A stretch of 64,000 bases of DNA from Mycobacterium sp. 852002-51961_SCH5331710 (GTDB lineage Bacteria > Actinomycetota > Actinomycetes > Mycobacteriales > Mycobacteriaceae). Positions 48,646-57,187 of this stretch are shown here, in pieces. The stretch is from assembly GCF_001665535.1 (NCBI RefSeq), contig NZ_LZSQ01000084.1, positions 44,288-108,287 of the forward strand, in the 5' to 3' direction. The notes beneath the pieces were generated by a model that searched no databases, was not told the origin of the DNA, and saw nothing but the letters and a program-made list of their open reading frames with translations. How positions within the stretch are numbered: the stretch's first letter is position 1; each line of letters begins with the position of its first letter. Made by a program: the position numbers and the translations under genes.

Positions 48646-50247
48646 ATGAGTGATGCCCTCCTGCGCCATCCCATCCATTCCGGCCACCTCACGGTCGGAG
48701 CACTGAAGCGGAACAAGGACAAGCCGGTGCTGTTCCTCGGCGACACGACGCTCACCGGCGGGCAGCTCGCCGAGCGCATCAGCCAGTACATTCAGGCGTT
48801 CGAGGCGCTGGGCGCCGGGTCGGGGACGGCCACCGGGCTGCTGTCGCTGAACCGGCCGGAGGTGCTGATGATCATCGGTGCCGGGCAGACCCAGGGCTAC
48901 CGCCGCACCGCACTACACCCTCTCGGCTCTCTGGACGACCACGCCTATGTGTTGAACGACGCCGGCGTCACGTCGCTGATCATCGACCCGAACCCGATGT
49001 TCGTCGAGCGGGCACGGGGGCTACTGGACAAGGTGCCGGAGCTCAAGCAGATCCTCACGATCGGGCCGGTGCCCGAGGAGTTGGAAGGCGTCGCCGTCGA
49101 CCTGACCGCCGAGGCCGCGAAATACTCGCCGCAGCCTCTGGCGGCCGCCGACCTGCCGCCCGACCACATCGGCGGCATGGCCTACACCGGCGGCACCACC
49201 GGTAAGCCGAAGGGCGTCATCGGTACCGTGCAGTCGATCACGACGATGACGACGATCCAGTTGGCCGAGTGGGAATGGCCGGAGAATCCGAAGTTCTTGA
49301 TGTGCACCCCGCTGTCGCACGCGGGCGCGGCGTTCTTCGTGCCGACGATCATCAAGGGCGGCCAGCTGTTCGTGCTCACGAAGTTCGATCCCGCCGAGGT
49401 GCTGCGCGTGATCGAAGAGCAGAAGATCACCGCGACCATGTTGGTGCCGTCGATGATCTACGCGCTGATGGACCATCCGGATTCGCGCACGCGCGACCTG
49501 TCGTCGCTGGAGACCGTGTACTACGGCGCCTCGGCGATGAACCCGGTGCGACTGCGGGAGGCGATCGACCGGTTCGGTCCGATCTTCGCGCAGTACTACG
49601 GCCAGTCCGAGGCGCCGATGGTGATCACCTACCTTGCCAAGAAGGATCACGACGAGAAGCGGTTGACGTCGTGTGGGCGACCGACGGTGTTCGCCCGGGT
49701 CGCGCTGCTCGACGCCGACGACAAGCCGGTGCCGCAGGGCGAGGTCGGCGAGATCTGTGTGTCCGGTCCCCTGGTGTCCGGCGGCTACTGGAACAAGCCC
49801 GAGGCGACCGCCGAAACGTTCCGCGACGGCTGGATGCACACCGGCGACCTGGCCCGCGAGGACGAGGACGGGTTCTATTACATCGTCGACCGGACCAAGG
49901 ACATGATCGTCACCGGCGGCTTCAACGTGTTTCCGCGTGAGGTGGAAGACGTTGTCGCCGAACATCCTTCGGTCGCCCAGGTCTGCGTGATCGGCACCCC
50001 CGACGAGAAGTGGGGTGAGGCGGTGACGGCGGTGGTCGTGCTGCGCCCCGACGCCGACCGCTCCGACGACGCCGTTGCGCGAATGACCACGGAGATCCAG
50101 TCCGCGGTGAAGGAACGCAAGGGTTCGGTGCAGTCGCCGAAGCAGGTGATCGTCGTCGACTCGGTACCGGTGACCGCACTGGGCAAGCCGGACAAGAAGG
50201 CCGTGCGCGCACAGTTCTGGGCGGGTTCGGAGCGCGCGGTCGGCTGA
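48646..50247 (+). CDS. fadD8: Fatty-acid-CoA ligase FadD8
   Basis: A 533-residue ANL ligase in the position of Rv0551c. Motifs: AYTGGTTGKPKGVIG (P-loop variant with TGGTTG), YYGQSEAPM, HTGDLAREDEDG, KDMIVTGGFNVFPREVE and the C-terminal TALGKPDKKAVR with the catalytic lysine. ATG 48646 fits the family start better than the earlier in-frame GTG at 48607. A KstR-like site just upstream suggests sterol or fatty-acid control. A 60-bp palindrome follows its stop. Confidence 0.9.
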   Translation: MSDALLRHPIHSGHLTVGALKRNKDKPVLFLGDTTLTGGQLAERISQYIQAFEALGAGSGTATGLLSLNRPEVLMIIGAGQTQGYRRTALHPLGSLDDHAYVLNDAGVTSLIIDPNPMFVERARGLLDKVPELKQILTIGPVPEELEGVAVDLTAEAAKYSPQPLAAADLPPDHIGGMAYTGGTTGKPKGVIGTVQSITTMTTIQLAEWEWPENPKFLMCTPLSHAGAAFFVPTIIKGGQLFVLTKFDPAEVLRVIEEQKITATMLVPSMIYALMDHPDSRTRDLSSLETVYYGASAMNPVRLREAIDRFGPIFAQYYGQSEAPMVITYLAKKDHDEKRLTSCGRPTVFARVALLDADDKPVPQGEVGEICVSGPLVSGGYWNKPEATAETFRDGWMHTGDLAREDEDGFYYIVDRTKDMIVTGGFNVFPREVEDVVAEHPSVAQVCVIGTPDEKWGEAVTAVVVLRPDADRSDDAVARMTTEIQSAVKERKGSVQSPKQVIVVDSVPVTALGKPDKKAVRAQFWAGSERAVG

Positions 50248-50266
50248 TCCCGCTCCTCCTTCTCCC

Positions 50267-50326
50267 GCGAGCAGACGCGAAACTGCCTCTTTTCGCGGAT
50301 TTTTGGGCAGGTTAGCGTCTGCTCGC
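50267..50326. repeat. 60-bp palindromic element, copy 2, likely bidirectional terminator
   Basis: Perfect 12-bp arms GCGAGCAGACGC (50267-50278) and GCGTCTGCTCGC (50315-50326), with inner AAACTGCC and GGGCAGGTT. It has the same length and a nearly identical left half as the copy at 30713. It begins 20 bp after the fadD8 stop and ends 1 bp before the convergent kinase stop. Confidence 0.8.
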
Positions 50327-50327
50327 G

Positions 50328-50930
50328 CTAGGAAGTGAGCACCCAGTCCGCGCGCGGTTTAGCGCGTTCGATGCGGGTGGCGTTGACGTCGTCGACGGTG
50401 TGCACCCATGCCTGCGCCTGCTCGGGCGACTTGCCGAAGGCGATGTGACGCGCGATGAGGCGGCGACGACGCTCGTCGGTCGGGGCGTCGACGAACCAGA
50501 CCTCGTCGAGCAGCGCACGCACCTTCGGCCACGGGTCGTCGCCGTCGAGAAGGTAGTTGCCTTCGGTCACGATCAGCCGATGCTCGGGCAGAACGGGAAT
50601 GCTGCCCGCGATCGGCTGTTCGAGATCGCGGTGAAACGCCGGCGCGTAGACGATCTCGTCGCCCTGGGCCCTGATGCGTTGCAGCAGAGCGAGATACCCG
50701 TGGGCATCGAACGTGTCGATGGCGCCCTTGCGGTCGAGGCGGCCGAGCCGTTCGAGCTCAACGTCGGCGAGGTGGAAGCCGTCCATCGGCACGGACACCG
50801 CGCCGTCGACCGCGGATGCGATCGCCTCGGCCAGTGTCGACTTGCCCGCACCGGGCGGACCGGTGACACCGAGTACCGCGCGAGGGTGACGGCGCCGCAG
50901 CGCGTCGAGGCGACTAGTCCAGGAGGGCAT
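50328..50930 (-). CDS. P-loop nucleoside/nucleotide kinase family protein
   Basis: A 200-residue kinase of the phosphoribulokinase/uridine kinase/PanK fold: Walker A GVTGPPGAGKST (residues 20-31), SVPMDGFHLADVEL with the substrate-region Asp, YAPAFHRDLEQPIAG, and VTEGNYLLDGDDPW. The exact substrate is not clear. ATG 50930 overlaps the end of the upstream Rmf-like gene by 17 bp, so the two are co-translated. Confidence 0.85.
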   Translation of the reverse strand: MPSWTSRLDALRRRHPRAVLGVTGPPGAGKSTLAEAIASAVDGAVSVPMDGFHLADVELERLGRLDRKGAIDTFDAHGYLALLQRIRAQGDEIVYAPAFHRDLEQPIAGSIPVLPEHRLIVTEGNYLLDGDDPWPKVRALLDEVWFVDAPTDERRRRLIARHIAFGKSPEQAQAWVHTVDDVNATRIERAKPRADWVLTS

Positions 50931-51123
50931 CGATTTCCGCGGCGAAGCGAGCGAGTCGCTCCTCTTCGCTCGGGATGCCCTCCTGCTCGTCGGCGGCGCG
51001 CTGCCAGCCCAACCGCCACATCCTCGCGATCGCCCGGTCCCCCAACCCCGCATACGGGTTGACGAGCGTGTGCGGGAACGCCTTGCGGCCTTCCCAATAC
51101 GCGGTGACCAACCTGTGGGTCAT
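50914..51123 (-). CDS. Rmf/CrpP-like small protein, 69 aa
   Basis: The pattern AYWEGRKAF, NPYAGLGDRAIARMWRLGWQ resembles the ribosome modulation factor and CrpP fold (AY-x2-G-x2-A, NPY, W-x2-GW). An acidic C-terminal tail follows. It overlaps the kinase gene downstream. A role in ribosome hibernation would be a guess. Confidence 0.65.
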   Translation of the reverse strand: MTHRLVTAYWEGRKAFPHTLVNPYAGLGDRAIARMWRLGWQRAADEQEGIPSEEERLARFAAEIDALLD

Positions 51124-51213
51124 ACCTTCTAACTTTCCGTCGCGACCTCACCGAATGCACCGCGACACGCCGCAGGAAAACGCCCGTTTGCATCGGCTCG
51201 GCACAATGAAGAC

Positions 51214-52455
51214 GTGACCGACGTGCAGGCCACCGTCGACGCAGTGTGGCGCATGGAAGCGGCGAAAATCGTCGCGACACTGACACGTTCGGTCGGCGAC
51301 GTCGGGCCCGCCGAGGACCTGGCCGCCGACGCGCTCGTCGACGCGCTCGAGCAGTGGCCGGCGTTGGGTGTTCCGCGCAACCCCGGGGCATGGTTGACCA
51401 CCGTGGCCAAACGCAAGGCCATCGACCTGTGGCGGCGACAGGACAACCTCGACAGCAAATACGCCGCGATGGCTCGCGAACTCGAGACCCACGTCGACGA
51501 GCCGTGGGACCCCGACCGCATCGACGACGACGTGCTGCGGCTGATCTTCATCTCGGCGCATCCAGTGCTGTCGCGGGAAGGCCGGATCGCGCTGACCCTG
51601 CGGGTGGTCGGCGGCCTGACGACCGAGGAGATCGCCCGCGCCTTCCTGACGTCCACTCCGACGGTCGCCGCGCGCATCACCCGCGCCAAGAAGACGCTGT
51701 CGGCCGCGAACGTGCCGTTCGAGGTGCCGGACCGCTCCGAGTATCCGAAGCGGCTCTCGGCGGTACTGAGCGTGATCTACCTGATCTACAACGAGGGATA
51801 TTCGGCGTCGTTCGGTCAGCGTTGGATCCGCGACGAGCTGTGCGCCGAGGCGCTGCGTCTCGGTCGGGTGCTCGCCGCGCTGGTGCCCGACGAGCCCGAG
51901 GTTCACGGCCTGGTGGCGTTGATGGAGCTCCAATCGTCGCGCTTCGCGGCGCGCACCGACGGGGACGGCAGGCCCATCCTGTTGGAGGACCAGAACCGCG
52001 CCAAATGGGACCGCGCGCAGATCCAGCGTGGTGTGGCCGCGCTCGAGCGGTCCGCTAACGCGTTGCGGCGCAAGGGTACCGGCTGGGGACCGTATGCACT
52101 GCAGGCCGCGATCGCCGAATGCCACGCCACGGCGCCAACGGCCGCCGACACCGATTGGCAGCGCATCGTCGCGCTGTACGACGGATTGATTCAAGCGGCG
52201 CCGTCGCCCGTAATTGCGCTCAACCGGGCGGTCGCGGTGGCGATGGCTAGCGGCCCGGCCGCCGGGTTGGAGATCGTCGACAAGCTGACGGGTCTGGACG
52301 GCTCCTACCTGCTGCCCAGCGTGCGCGGCGAACTGCTGGCCCGGCTGGGCCGGGGCGCCGAGGCCGCGACGGAGTTCGAGCGGGCCGCCGCCCTGACCGA
52401 CAACGAGCGCGAACGAGAAGTGCTGTACGACAAGGCAAGTCGAGTTCACCGGTAG
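51214..52455 (+). CDS. ECF42-type sigma factor with C-terminal TPR-like extension
   Basis: A 413-residue sigma factor. Region 2 includes GPAEDLAADALVDALEQWP; RNPGAWLTTVAKRKAIDLWRR follows; region 4 includes GGLTTEEIARAFLTSTPTVAARI. A 200-residue extension typical of ECF42 follows: RDELCAEALRLGRVLAALVP, HGLVALMELQSSRF, YALQAAIAECHA, IVALYDGLIQAAPSPVIALN. No anti-sigma gene is adjacent, in keeping with control by the extension. ECF42 genes usually sit beside DGPF genes; here the DGPF gene is 2.9 kb away and carries an ECF42-like promoter. It starts at GTG 51214. Confidence 0.92.
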   Translation: MTDVQATVDAVWRMEAAKIVATLTRSVGDVGPAEDLAADALVDALEQWPALGVPRNPGAWLTTVAKRKAIDLWRRQDNLDSKYAAMARELETHVDEPWDPDRIDDDVLRLIFISAHPVLSREGRIALTLRVVGGLTTEEIARAFLTSTPTVAARITRAKKTLSAANVPFEVPDRSEYPKRLSAVLSVIYLIYNEGYSASFGQRWIRDELCAEALRLGRVLAALVPDEPEVHGLVALMELQSSRFAARTDGDGRPILLEDQNRAKWDRAQIQRGVAALERSANALRRKGTGWGPYALQAAIAECHATAPTAADTDWQRIVALYDGLIQAAPSPVIALNRAVAVAMASGPAAGLEIVDKLTGLDGSYLLPSVRGELLARLGRGAEAATEFERAAALTDNEREREVLYDKASRVHR

Positions 52456-52465
52456 GGTCGTCGGA

Positions 52466-53152
52466 ATGGGTGACATCAAGGCGGTCCTGTTCGACTACTC
52501 AGGCACGCTGTTTCGGCTCGAGGAGGACGAGAGTTGGTTTCACGGGATGGAGGTCGACGACCGCGAGGTCGACAGCCACGTCCAGGCCGAGTTGATGCGC
52601 CGGATGACCGCGCCGACGGGCCACCACGTCGAGATGACGCCGGAAGCCCACCACGTGTGGGTGAACCGCGACCTCGCACCGCATCTGCACCGCGAGGCGT
52701 ATCTGCATGTGCTGCGCGAGTCCGGGCTGGCCGACGAACACGCGGAGTCGCTGTACGGGCTGCTGATCGACCCGCTGAACTGGACGCCGTATCCGGACAC
52801 CACCGACGTCCTGCGCGGCCTGCAACGCCAGCACATCAGGACCGCGGTCGTCTCCAACATCGCCTTCGACGTGCGGCCGGCGTTCACGTCGATCGGTGCT
52901 GCCGAGTTCGTCGACGAATTCGTGCTGTCCTTTGAAGTCGGTGCGGTGAAGCCCGACCCGGCCATCTTCGAGACCGCCCTGAGCCGCCTGGGCGTGGCCG
53001 CCGAGTCGGCGCTGATGATCGGTGACAGCGACGAGGCCGACGGCGGCGCCCGCGCGGTGGGGTGCGGCTTTGCGCTGGTCGATCCGCTGCCGACGACCGA
53101 GCGGCCAGACGGCCTGCGCACCGCACTGTCGGAGTTCGGCGTCACGGTCTGA
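52466..53152 (+). CDS. HAD-superfamily hydrolase
   Basis: A 228-residue phosphatase-like protein: motif I VLFDYSGTLF, with Ser replacing the usual second Gly/Asp-side residue, a helical cap (residues 20-95), motif II VSNIAF, Lys in FEVGAVKPDPAIFE and motif IV MIGDSDEADGG. The motif I sequence DYSGT keeps the nucleophilic Asp but lacks the general acid-base Asp two residues later, which is odd for a phosphatase. It follows the sigma factor gene by 10 bp and may be co-transcribed. Confidence 0.83.
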   Translation: MGDIKAVLFDYSGTLFRLEEDESWFHGMEVDDREVDSHVQAELMRRMTAPTGHHVEMTPEAHHVWVNRDLAPHLHREAYLHVLRESGLADEHAESLYGLLIDPLNWTPYPDTTDVLRGLQRQHIRTAVVSNIAFDVRPAFTSIGAAEFVDEFVLSFEVGAVKPDPAIFETALSRLGVAAESALMIGDSDEADGGARAVGCGFALVDPLPTTERPDGLRTALSEFGVTV

Positions 53153-53213
53153 GCCGGGCCCACCGCGCGGCCGCCGGTGTTCCGCGTCGAGGCGATCACG
53201 TAGCGTTTCGAGC

Positions 53214-53663
53214 ATGTCCGACATTCGCCTGCCGTGGTGGCTCAAGTACGTCAACAAGGTGATGATCGGTCTGCAGACGCTCGGCGTCCTCGGCGAGAAG
53301 GGCCCCGTCGTGCTCGAGGTTGCCGGCCGCAAGACCGGCAAACCGCGCAAGACCCCGGTGACGCCGATGGAGGTCGACGGGCAGCGCTACGTGGTCGGCG
53401 GCGTGCCCGGCTCCGACTGGGCCGCCAACGTGCGGGCCGCCGGCGAGGCCACGCTGCACATCGGCCGCCGCGGCGAGCGGGTGCGGATGGTCGAGATGTC
53501 CACCGAGGAGGCACGCCCGCTGCTGCGGCAGTTCCCGACCAAGGTGCCCACGGGCGTCGACTTCATCAAGAACGCCGGACTGGTCACCGGGCCCAACCCC
53601 GACGAGTTCGAGGCCCTCGCGGGGCGGTGCCCCGTTTTCCGCATCGATAAGGTATCCCCGTGA
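53214..53663 (+). CDS. Nitroreductase/DUF385 family deazaflavin-binding protein
   Basis: A 149-residue DDN-superfamily protein: LEVAGRKTGKPRKTPVTPME, VVGGVPGSDWAANVRAAGEA and TLHIGRRGERVRM correspond to the F420-binding blocks. ATG 53214 begins just ahead of the domain. Its stop overlaps the menB GTG (GTGA), so it is translationally coupled to menB, which suggests co-regulation with quinone synthesis rather than a shared reaction. Confidence 0.85.
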   Translation: MSDIRLPWWLKYVNKVMIGLQTLGVLGEKGPVVLEVAGRKTGKPRKTPVTPMEVDGQRYVVGGVPGSDWAANVRAAGEATLHIGRRGERVRMVEMSTEEARPLLRQFPTKVPTGVDFIKNAGLVTGPNPDEFEALAGRCPVFRIDKVSP

Positions 53664-54571
53664 GTGACAACCCCTTTGACCCGTCGCAGTGGCAATCCGT
53701 CGACGGTTTCGACCTGACCGACATCACCTACCACCGCCACGTCGTCGACGGCGTACGGCAGCCGACGGTGCGGGTGGCGTTCGATCGGCCGGAGGTGCGC
53801 AACGCTTTTCGTCCGCACACCGTCGACGAGCTGTACCGGGTCCTCGACCACGCCCGGATGTCATCGGACGTCGGCGTCGTGCTGCTGACCGGTAACGGGC
53901 CATCACCGAAGGACGGCGGATGGGCGTTCTGCTCCGGAGGCGACCAGCGGATCCGCGGACGCAGCGGCTACCAGTACGCATCGGGCGAGACCGCCGAGAC
54001 CGTCGACCCCGCACGTGCCGGACGCCTGCACATCCTCGAGGTGCAACGGCTGATCCGGTTCATGCCGAAACCCGTGATTTGTCTGGTCAACGGGTGGGCC
54101 GCCGGCGGCGGGCACAGCCTGCACGCCGTGTGCGATCTGACGCTGGCCAGCCGCGAGCACGCCAAGTTCAAGCAAACCGACGCCGATGTCGGCAGCTTTG
54201 ACGGCGGGTACGGCAGCGCGTATCTGGCCAAGCAGGTCGGTCAAAAGTTCGCCCGCGAGATCTTCTTCCTCGGCAGGCCCTACACCGCCGAGCAGATGCA
54301 CGCGATGGGTGCGGTCAACGCGGTCGTCGACCACGCCGAGCTCGAGACGGTTGCGCTGCAGTGGGCGTCGGAGATCAACGGCAAGTCGCCGCAAGCGATT
54401 CGGATGCTCAAGTACGCGTTCAACCTCACCGACGACGGGCTGGTGGGCCAGCAGTTGTTCGCCGGTGAGGCGACGCGGTTGGCGTACATGACCGACGAAG
54501 CGGTCGAGGGCCGCGACGCCTTCCTGGAGAAGCGCGACCCGGACTGGAGCTCTTTCCCGCGCTACTTCTAA
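53660..54571 (+). CDS. menB: 1,4-Dihydroxy-2-naphthoyl-CoA synthase MenB
   Basis: Ring-closing crotonase-fold enzyme of menaquinone synthesis. 303 residues: FDRPEVRNAFRPHTVDEL, the active-site CSGGDQRIRG with the DNCoA-specific insertion (YQYASGETAE), VNGWAAGGGHSLHAVCDL and DADVGSFDGGYGSAYLAKQV carrying the catalytic Asp and Tyr region. It corresponds to Rv0548c. The GTG start overlaps the preceding gene. The 3' end overlaps the convergent oxygenase by 4 bp. Confidence 0.95.
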   Translation: MSDNPFDPSQWQSVDGFDLTDITYHRHVVDGVRQPTVRVAFDRPEVRNAFRPHTVDELYRVLDHARMSSDVGVVLLTGNGPSPKDGGWAFCSGGDQRIRGRSGYQYASGETAETVDPARAGRLHILEVQRLIRFMPKPVICLVNGWAAGGGHSLHAVCDLTLASREHAKFKQTDADVGSFDGGYGSAYLAKQVGQKFAREIFFLGRPYTAEQMHAMGAVNAVVDHAELETVALQWASEINGKSPQAIRMLKYAFNLTDDGLVGQQLFAGEATRLAYMTDEAVEGRDAFLEKRDPDWSSFPRYF

Positions 54572-55518
54572 GACGGGGAGACGGCGCCCGGGACGCGGTA
54601 CGCGAACGACTTCTTCTGCCGCTCCTTCATCTTCTCCAGGCACTGGTGGTGCTTGCGGGCGTGGTACGCCAGCGGGAAGTACGTCAGCCGGTCGGGAAGC
54701 ACGCGGTAGGCGATGCGGATCGCCTTGTAGAGGCGGTTGAGCTGACGTTGCTCCTCCGGGCTCCAACTCACGCCGAGCTTGGTGCGTAGACGGGGGTCGA
54801 GCAGGCCGACGATCGACAGGTAGTTCAACCGAAGCACGGGCCGCAGCATGGCCTTGATCAGCGGATAGAACGGCTTGGGCACCGACGGCGGCATCTCCAT
54901 CGTGCCGGTGATCAGGTCGTCCATCAGCTTCTGCGCCTGCGGCGTGGCCTCGAGCTTGTCGATCATCGACTCGAAGTAGTCGGTCATCTCCTGATCCGTC
55001 TCGGGATAGTCGCGCATCGGCACGTGCAGCAGTCGCGCCAGTCGGCGGTTGTCGCGCAGCACCTGCGCCTTCTCGTCGTCGGTGAAGTCACGGCCGATCA
55101 GCAGGCGCGCGCCGTGGACGTTGACGATGTACCCGGTGCAGATGACCCACTGGTACGCCTCGGGATTCAGCGCGCTGACCTGTTTTCCGGTCGTCTCGCT
55201 CTTCATCGTCATCGGCCGGTGCATGGCCCTGACCCGATTCCCCTCGGCCGCGGCTTCCGTGCCGCCGTACGTCCACTGCAGCACCGAGTCGATGGACCGG
55301 ATCGCCCGTCCGCCCGGATCACCGTGGAACGCCGCGGAATAGCGGCCGGTGACCTCGGCGATGACGGGGTGCATCGCCTGCATCATGAACGCCGCGCCCT
55401 CAAAGATCAGGAACGTCCACCGTCCGGTGTGCTCGGCGGTCAGCGAATCCGGCGGGACCAGTTCGATCGGTCCGTCGTCGATCGGCGACGAGAGATCGAT
55501 GTCCGAAGTGGCGGTCAT
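54568..55518 (-). CDS. Oxygenase MpaB family (DUF2236) protein
   Basis: A 316-residue protein of the family that includes latex-clearing oxygenase and MpaB-type b-haem enzymes. Visible features: MQAMHPVIAEVTGRYS, TVDSVL-like IDSVLQWTYGG, MHRPMTM, TGYIVNVHGARLL, and DRLTYFPLAYHARKHH. Histidines in the first and last blocks are candidate haem ligands. No signal peptide is seen. It is divergent from a TetR gene by 83 bp, a frequent pairing for this family in mycobacteria. The substrate is unknown. Confidence 0.83.
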   Translation of the reverse strand: MTATSDIDLSSPIDDGPIELVPPDSLTAEHTGRWTFLIFEGAAFMMQAMHPVIAEVTGRYSAAFHGDPGGRAIRSIDSVLQWTYGGTEAAAEGNRVRAMHRPMTMKSETTGKQVSALNPEAYQWVICTGYIVNVHGARLLIGRDFTDDEKAQVLRDNRRLARLLHVPMRDYPETDQEMTDYFESMIDKLEATPQAQKLMDDLITGTMEMPPSVPKPFYPLIKAMLRPVLRLNYLSIVGLLDPRLRTKLGVSWSPEEQRQLNRLYKAIRIAYRVLPDRLTYFPLAYHARKHHQCLEKMKERQKKSFAYRVPGAVSPS

Positions 55519-55572
55519 GGGCGGCGCCCACCTCCTATCCAGGTAGTGCGGCGAGGTTAATATGACCGTCAG

Positions 55573-55590
55573 GTCGCATTCAAGTCGCAT
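55573..55590. promoter_or_regulatory. Direct repeat in the oxygenase/TetR divergent gap
   Basis: GTCGCAT occurs at 55573-55579 and 55584-55590, an 11-bp period (one helical turn), 12 bp before the TetR GTG. It is a candidate regulator site only. Confidence 0.35.
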
Positions 55591-55601
55591 AAGGGACAGC
55601 T

Positions 55602-56231
55602 GTGAGCACAAATAACCGCAGTTCAGAGCGTAGGAAAGCGCCGCAGCAACAACGGTCTCGTGCCATGGTCGCAAAAATCGTCGAGACGACGGCAGGCCTG
55701 TTGCTGACGACGGACCCCGCTCAGGTGACCACGAACCTGATCGCCGATCGGGCGGGTGTCAGCAAAGGGTCGATCTACCAGTACTTCTCCGACAAGGAGG
55801 AGATCCTTGGCGCCGCCATCGAACACCTCGCGCTGACGCAGGCCCCTGCGCTGGAGGAACGGTTGCGGACCGTGACGCTCGCCGAACCCGCCGAGGCGAT
55901 GGCGGCCTCCATCGACATCCTCATCGACGTGACGATCGCCAACCGAGGCCTGCTCCGCTATCTGGCCGAACGCCCCGATCACGTGCGCACGTTCGAAAAC
56001 ATCTCAGGCCTGAACGCGACGCTGGTCGCGATGTCGACGCTGCACATGAACCACTACCACGACCAGTACCGCAATGAACTCAGCCCAAAAGCGTTGGCGT
56101 GGTTGTTCTTCAACATGGCAGTGGCCACGACGCTGCGCTATATCGAGTCCGACGACCCGATCCGGCTCGACGAGCTGCGAGCCGGGCTGAAGTTCGCCTC
56201 GTTGGGCCTGCTGGCCGGCGGCCGCGACTGA
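55602..56231 (+). CDS. TetR/AcrR family transcriptional regulator
   Basis: A 209-residue regulator with a basic N-terminal tail (SSERRKAPQQQRSRAM) and an HTH at residues 26-65: NLIADRAGVSKGSIYQYF, then SDKEEILGAA. The C-terminal domain has a TetR_C look (AWLFFNMAVATTLRYIE). GTG 55602 is taken as start. It is divergent from the DUF2236 oxygenase, its likely target. Confidence 0.85.
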   Translation: MSTNNRSSERRKAPQQQRSRAMVAKIVETTAGLLLTTDPAQVTTNLIADRAGVSKGSIYQYFSDKEEILGAAIEHLALTQAPALEERLRTVTLAEPAEAMAASIDILIDVTIANRGLLRYLAERPDHVRTFENISGLNATLVAMSTLHMNHYHDQYRNELSPKALAWLFFNMAVATTLRYIESDDPIRLDELRAGLKFASLGLLAGGRD

Positions 56232-56285
56232 GCGATTTGTGAGTGATTTCGATCGGTGAGCGAACGTTTTCACTCGCAAACCGCT
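56231..56285. repeat. Imperfect inverted repeat, 16-bp arms
   Basis: AGCGATTTGTGAGTGA (56231-56246) and TCACTCGCAAACCGCT (56270-56285) pair at 14 of 16 positions. It fills the gap between the TetR stop and the SDR start. It shares TTTGTGA with the inverted repeat at 18454. Confidence 0.6.
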
Positions 56286-56301
56286 CACCTAGACTCCGCT
56301 C

Positions 56302-57186
56302 GTGAGCAAGAGCCCGTTACGGCGGTTGGCCGACCAACTCGTCCTGACCACTATGCGTCCCCCCGTCGTCCCCGAGTTGCTGCAGTATCAGCCCGGCCGC
56401 GACGTCGTCGACCTGCGGGGTAAGCGGATCCTGCTCACCGGAGCGTCATCGGGCATCGGCGAGGCGGCCGCGGAGAAGTTCGCCCGCCGCGGGGCCACCG
56501 TCGTCGTGGCGGCGCGGCGACAGGAACTGCTCGACGCGCTGGTCGACCGGATCACCGAGAACGGCGGGGACGCCTGGGCCCACGCGTGCGATCTGTCGGA
56601 CCTCGACGCGGTCGACGGCCTCGCCGAACGGGTCACCGAAGAACTCGGCGGCGTCGACATCCTGATCAACAACGCCGGCAAGTCGATCCGCAGACCCCTG
56701 GCCGAGTCGCTGGATCGCTGGCACGACGTCGAACGAACCATGGCGCTCAACTACTACGGGCCGCTGCGGCTGATCCGCGGCCTGGCGCCGGGTATGCGCG
56801 AGCGACGCGACGGCCACATCATCAACGTGTCCACATGGGGTGTGCTCAGCGAGTCGTCGCCGCTGTTCTCGGTGTACAACGCGTCGAAGGCCGCGCTGAC
56901 CGCGGTGAGCCGCGTCATCGAAACCGAATGGAGCTCCGACGGAGTGCATTCGACGACGCTGTTCTACCCGCTGGTGCGCACACCGATGATCGCGCCTACC
57001 CGCGCCTACGACGGACTGCCCGGTCTGACCGCCGACGAGGCCGCCGACTGGATGGTCACCGCCGCCAAGACGCGGCCCGTGCGGATCGCTCCGCGAATGG
57101 CTGTCAGCGCCCAGGTGCTCAACAGCTTCGCACCCGCGGTGGTCGATGCGGTGATGAAACGTCAACGCGTGCAACCGAACAAGTAA
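56302..57186 (+). CDS. Short-chain dehydrogenase/reductase
   Basis: A 294-residue SDR in the place of Rv0547c. Motifs: LLTGASSGIGEAAAEKFARR (cofactor), LINNAGKSIRRPL, NVSTWGVLS and the catalytic YNASKAAL. The N-terminal 35 residues precede the Rossmann fold and could associate with a membrane. The substrate is unknown, probably a lipid. Its stop lies 1 bp before the following ligase ATG, so the two form one operon. Confidence 0.9.
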   Translation: MSKSPLRRLADQLVLTTMRPPVVPELLQYQPGRDVVDLRGKRILLTGASSGIGEAAAEKFARRGATVVVAARRQELLDALVDRITENGGDAWAHACDLSDLDAVDGLAERVTEELGGVDILINNAGKSIRRPLAESLDRWHDVERTMALNYYGPLRLIRGLAPGMRERRDGHIINVSTWGVLSESSPLFSVYNASKAALTAVSRVIETEWSSDGVHSTTLFYPLVRTPMIAPTRAYDGLPGLTADEAADWMVTAAKTRPVRIAPRMAVSAQVLNSFAPAVVDAVMKRQRVQPNK

Positions 57187-57187
57187 G

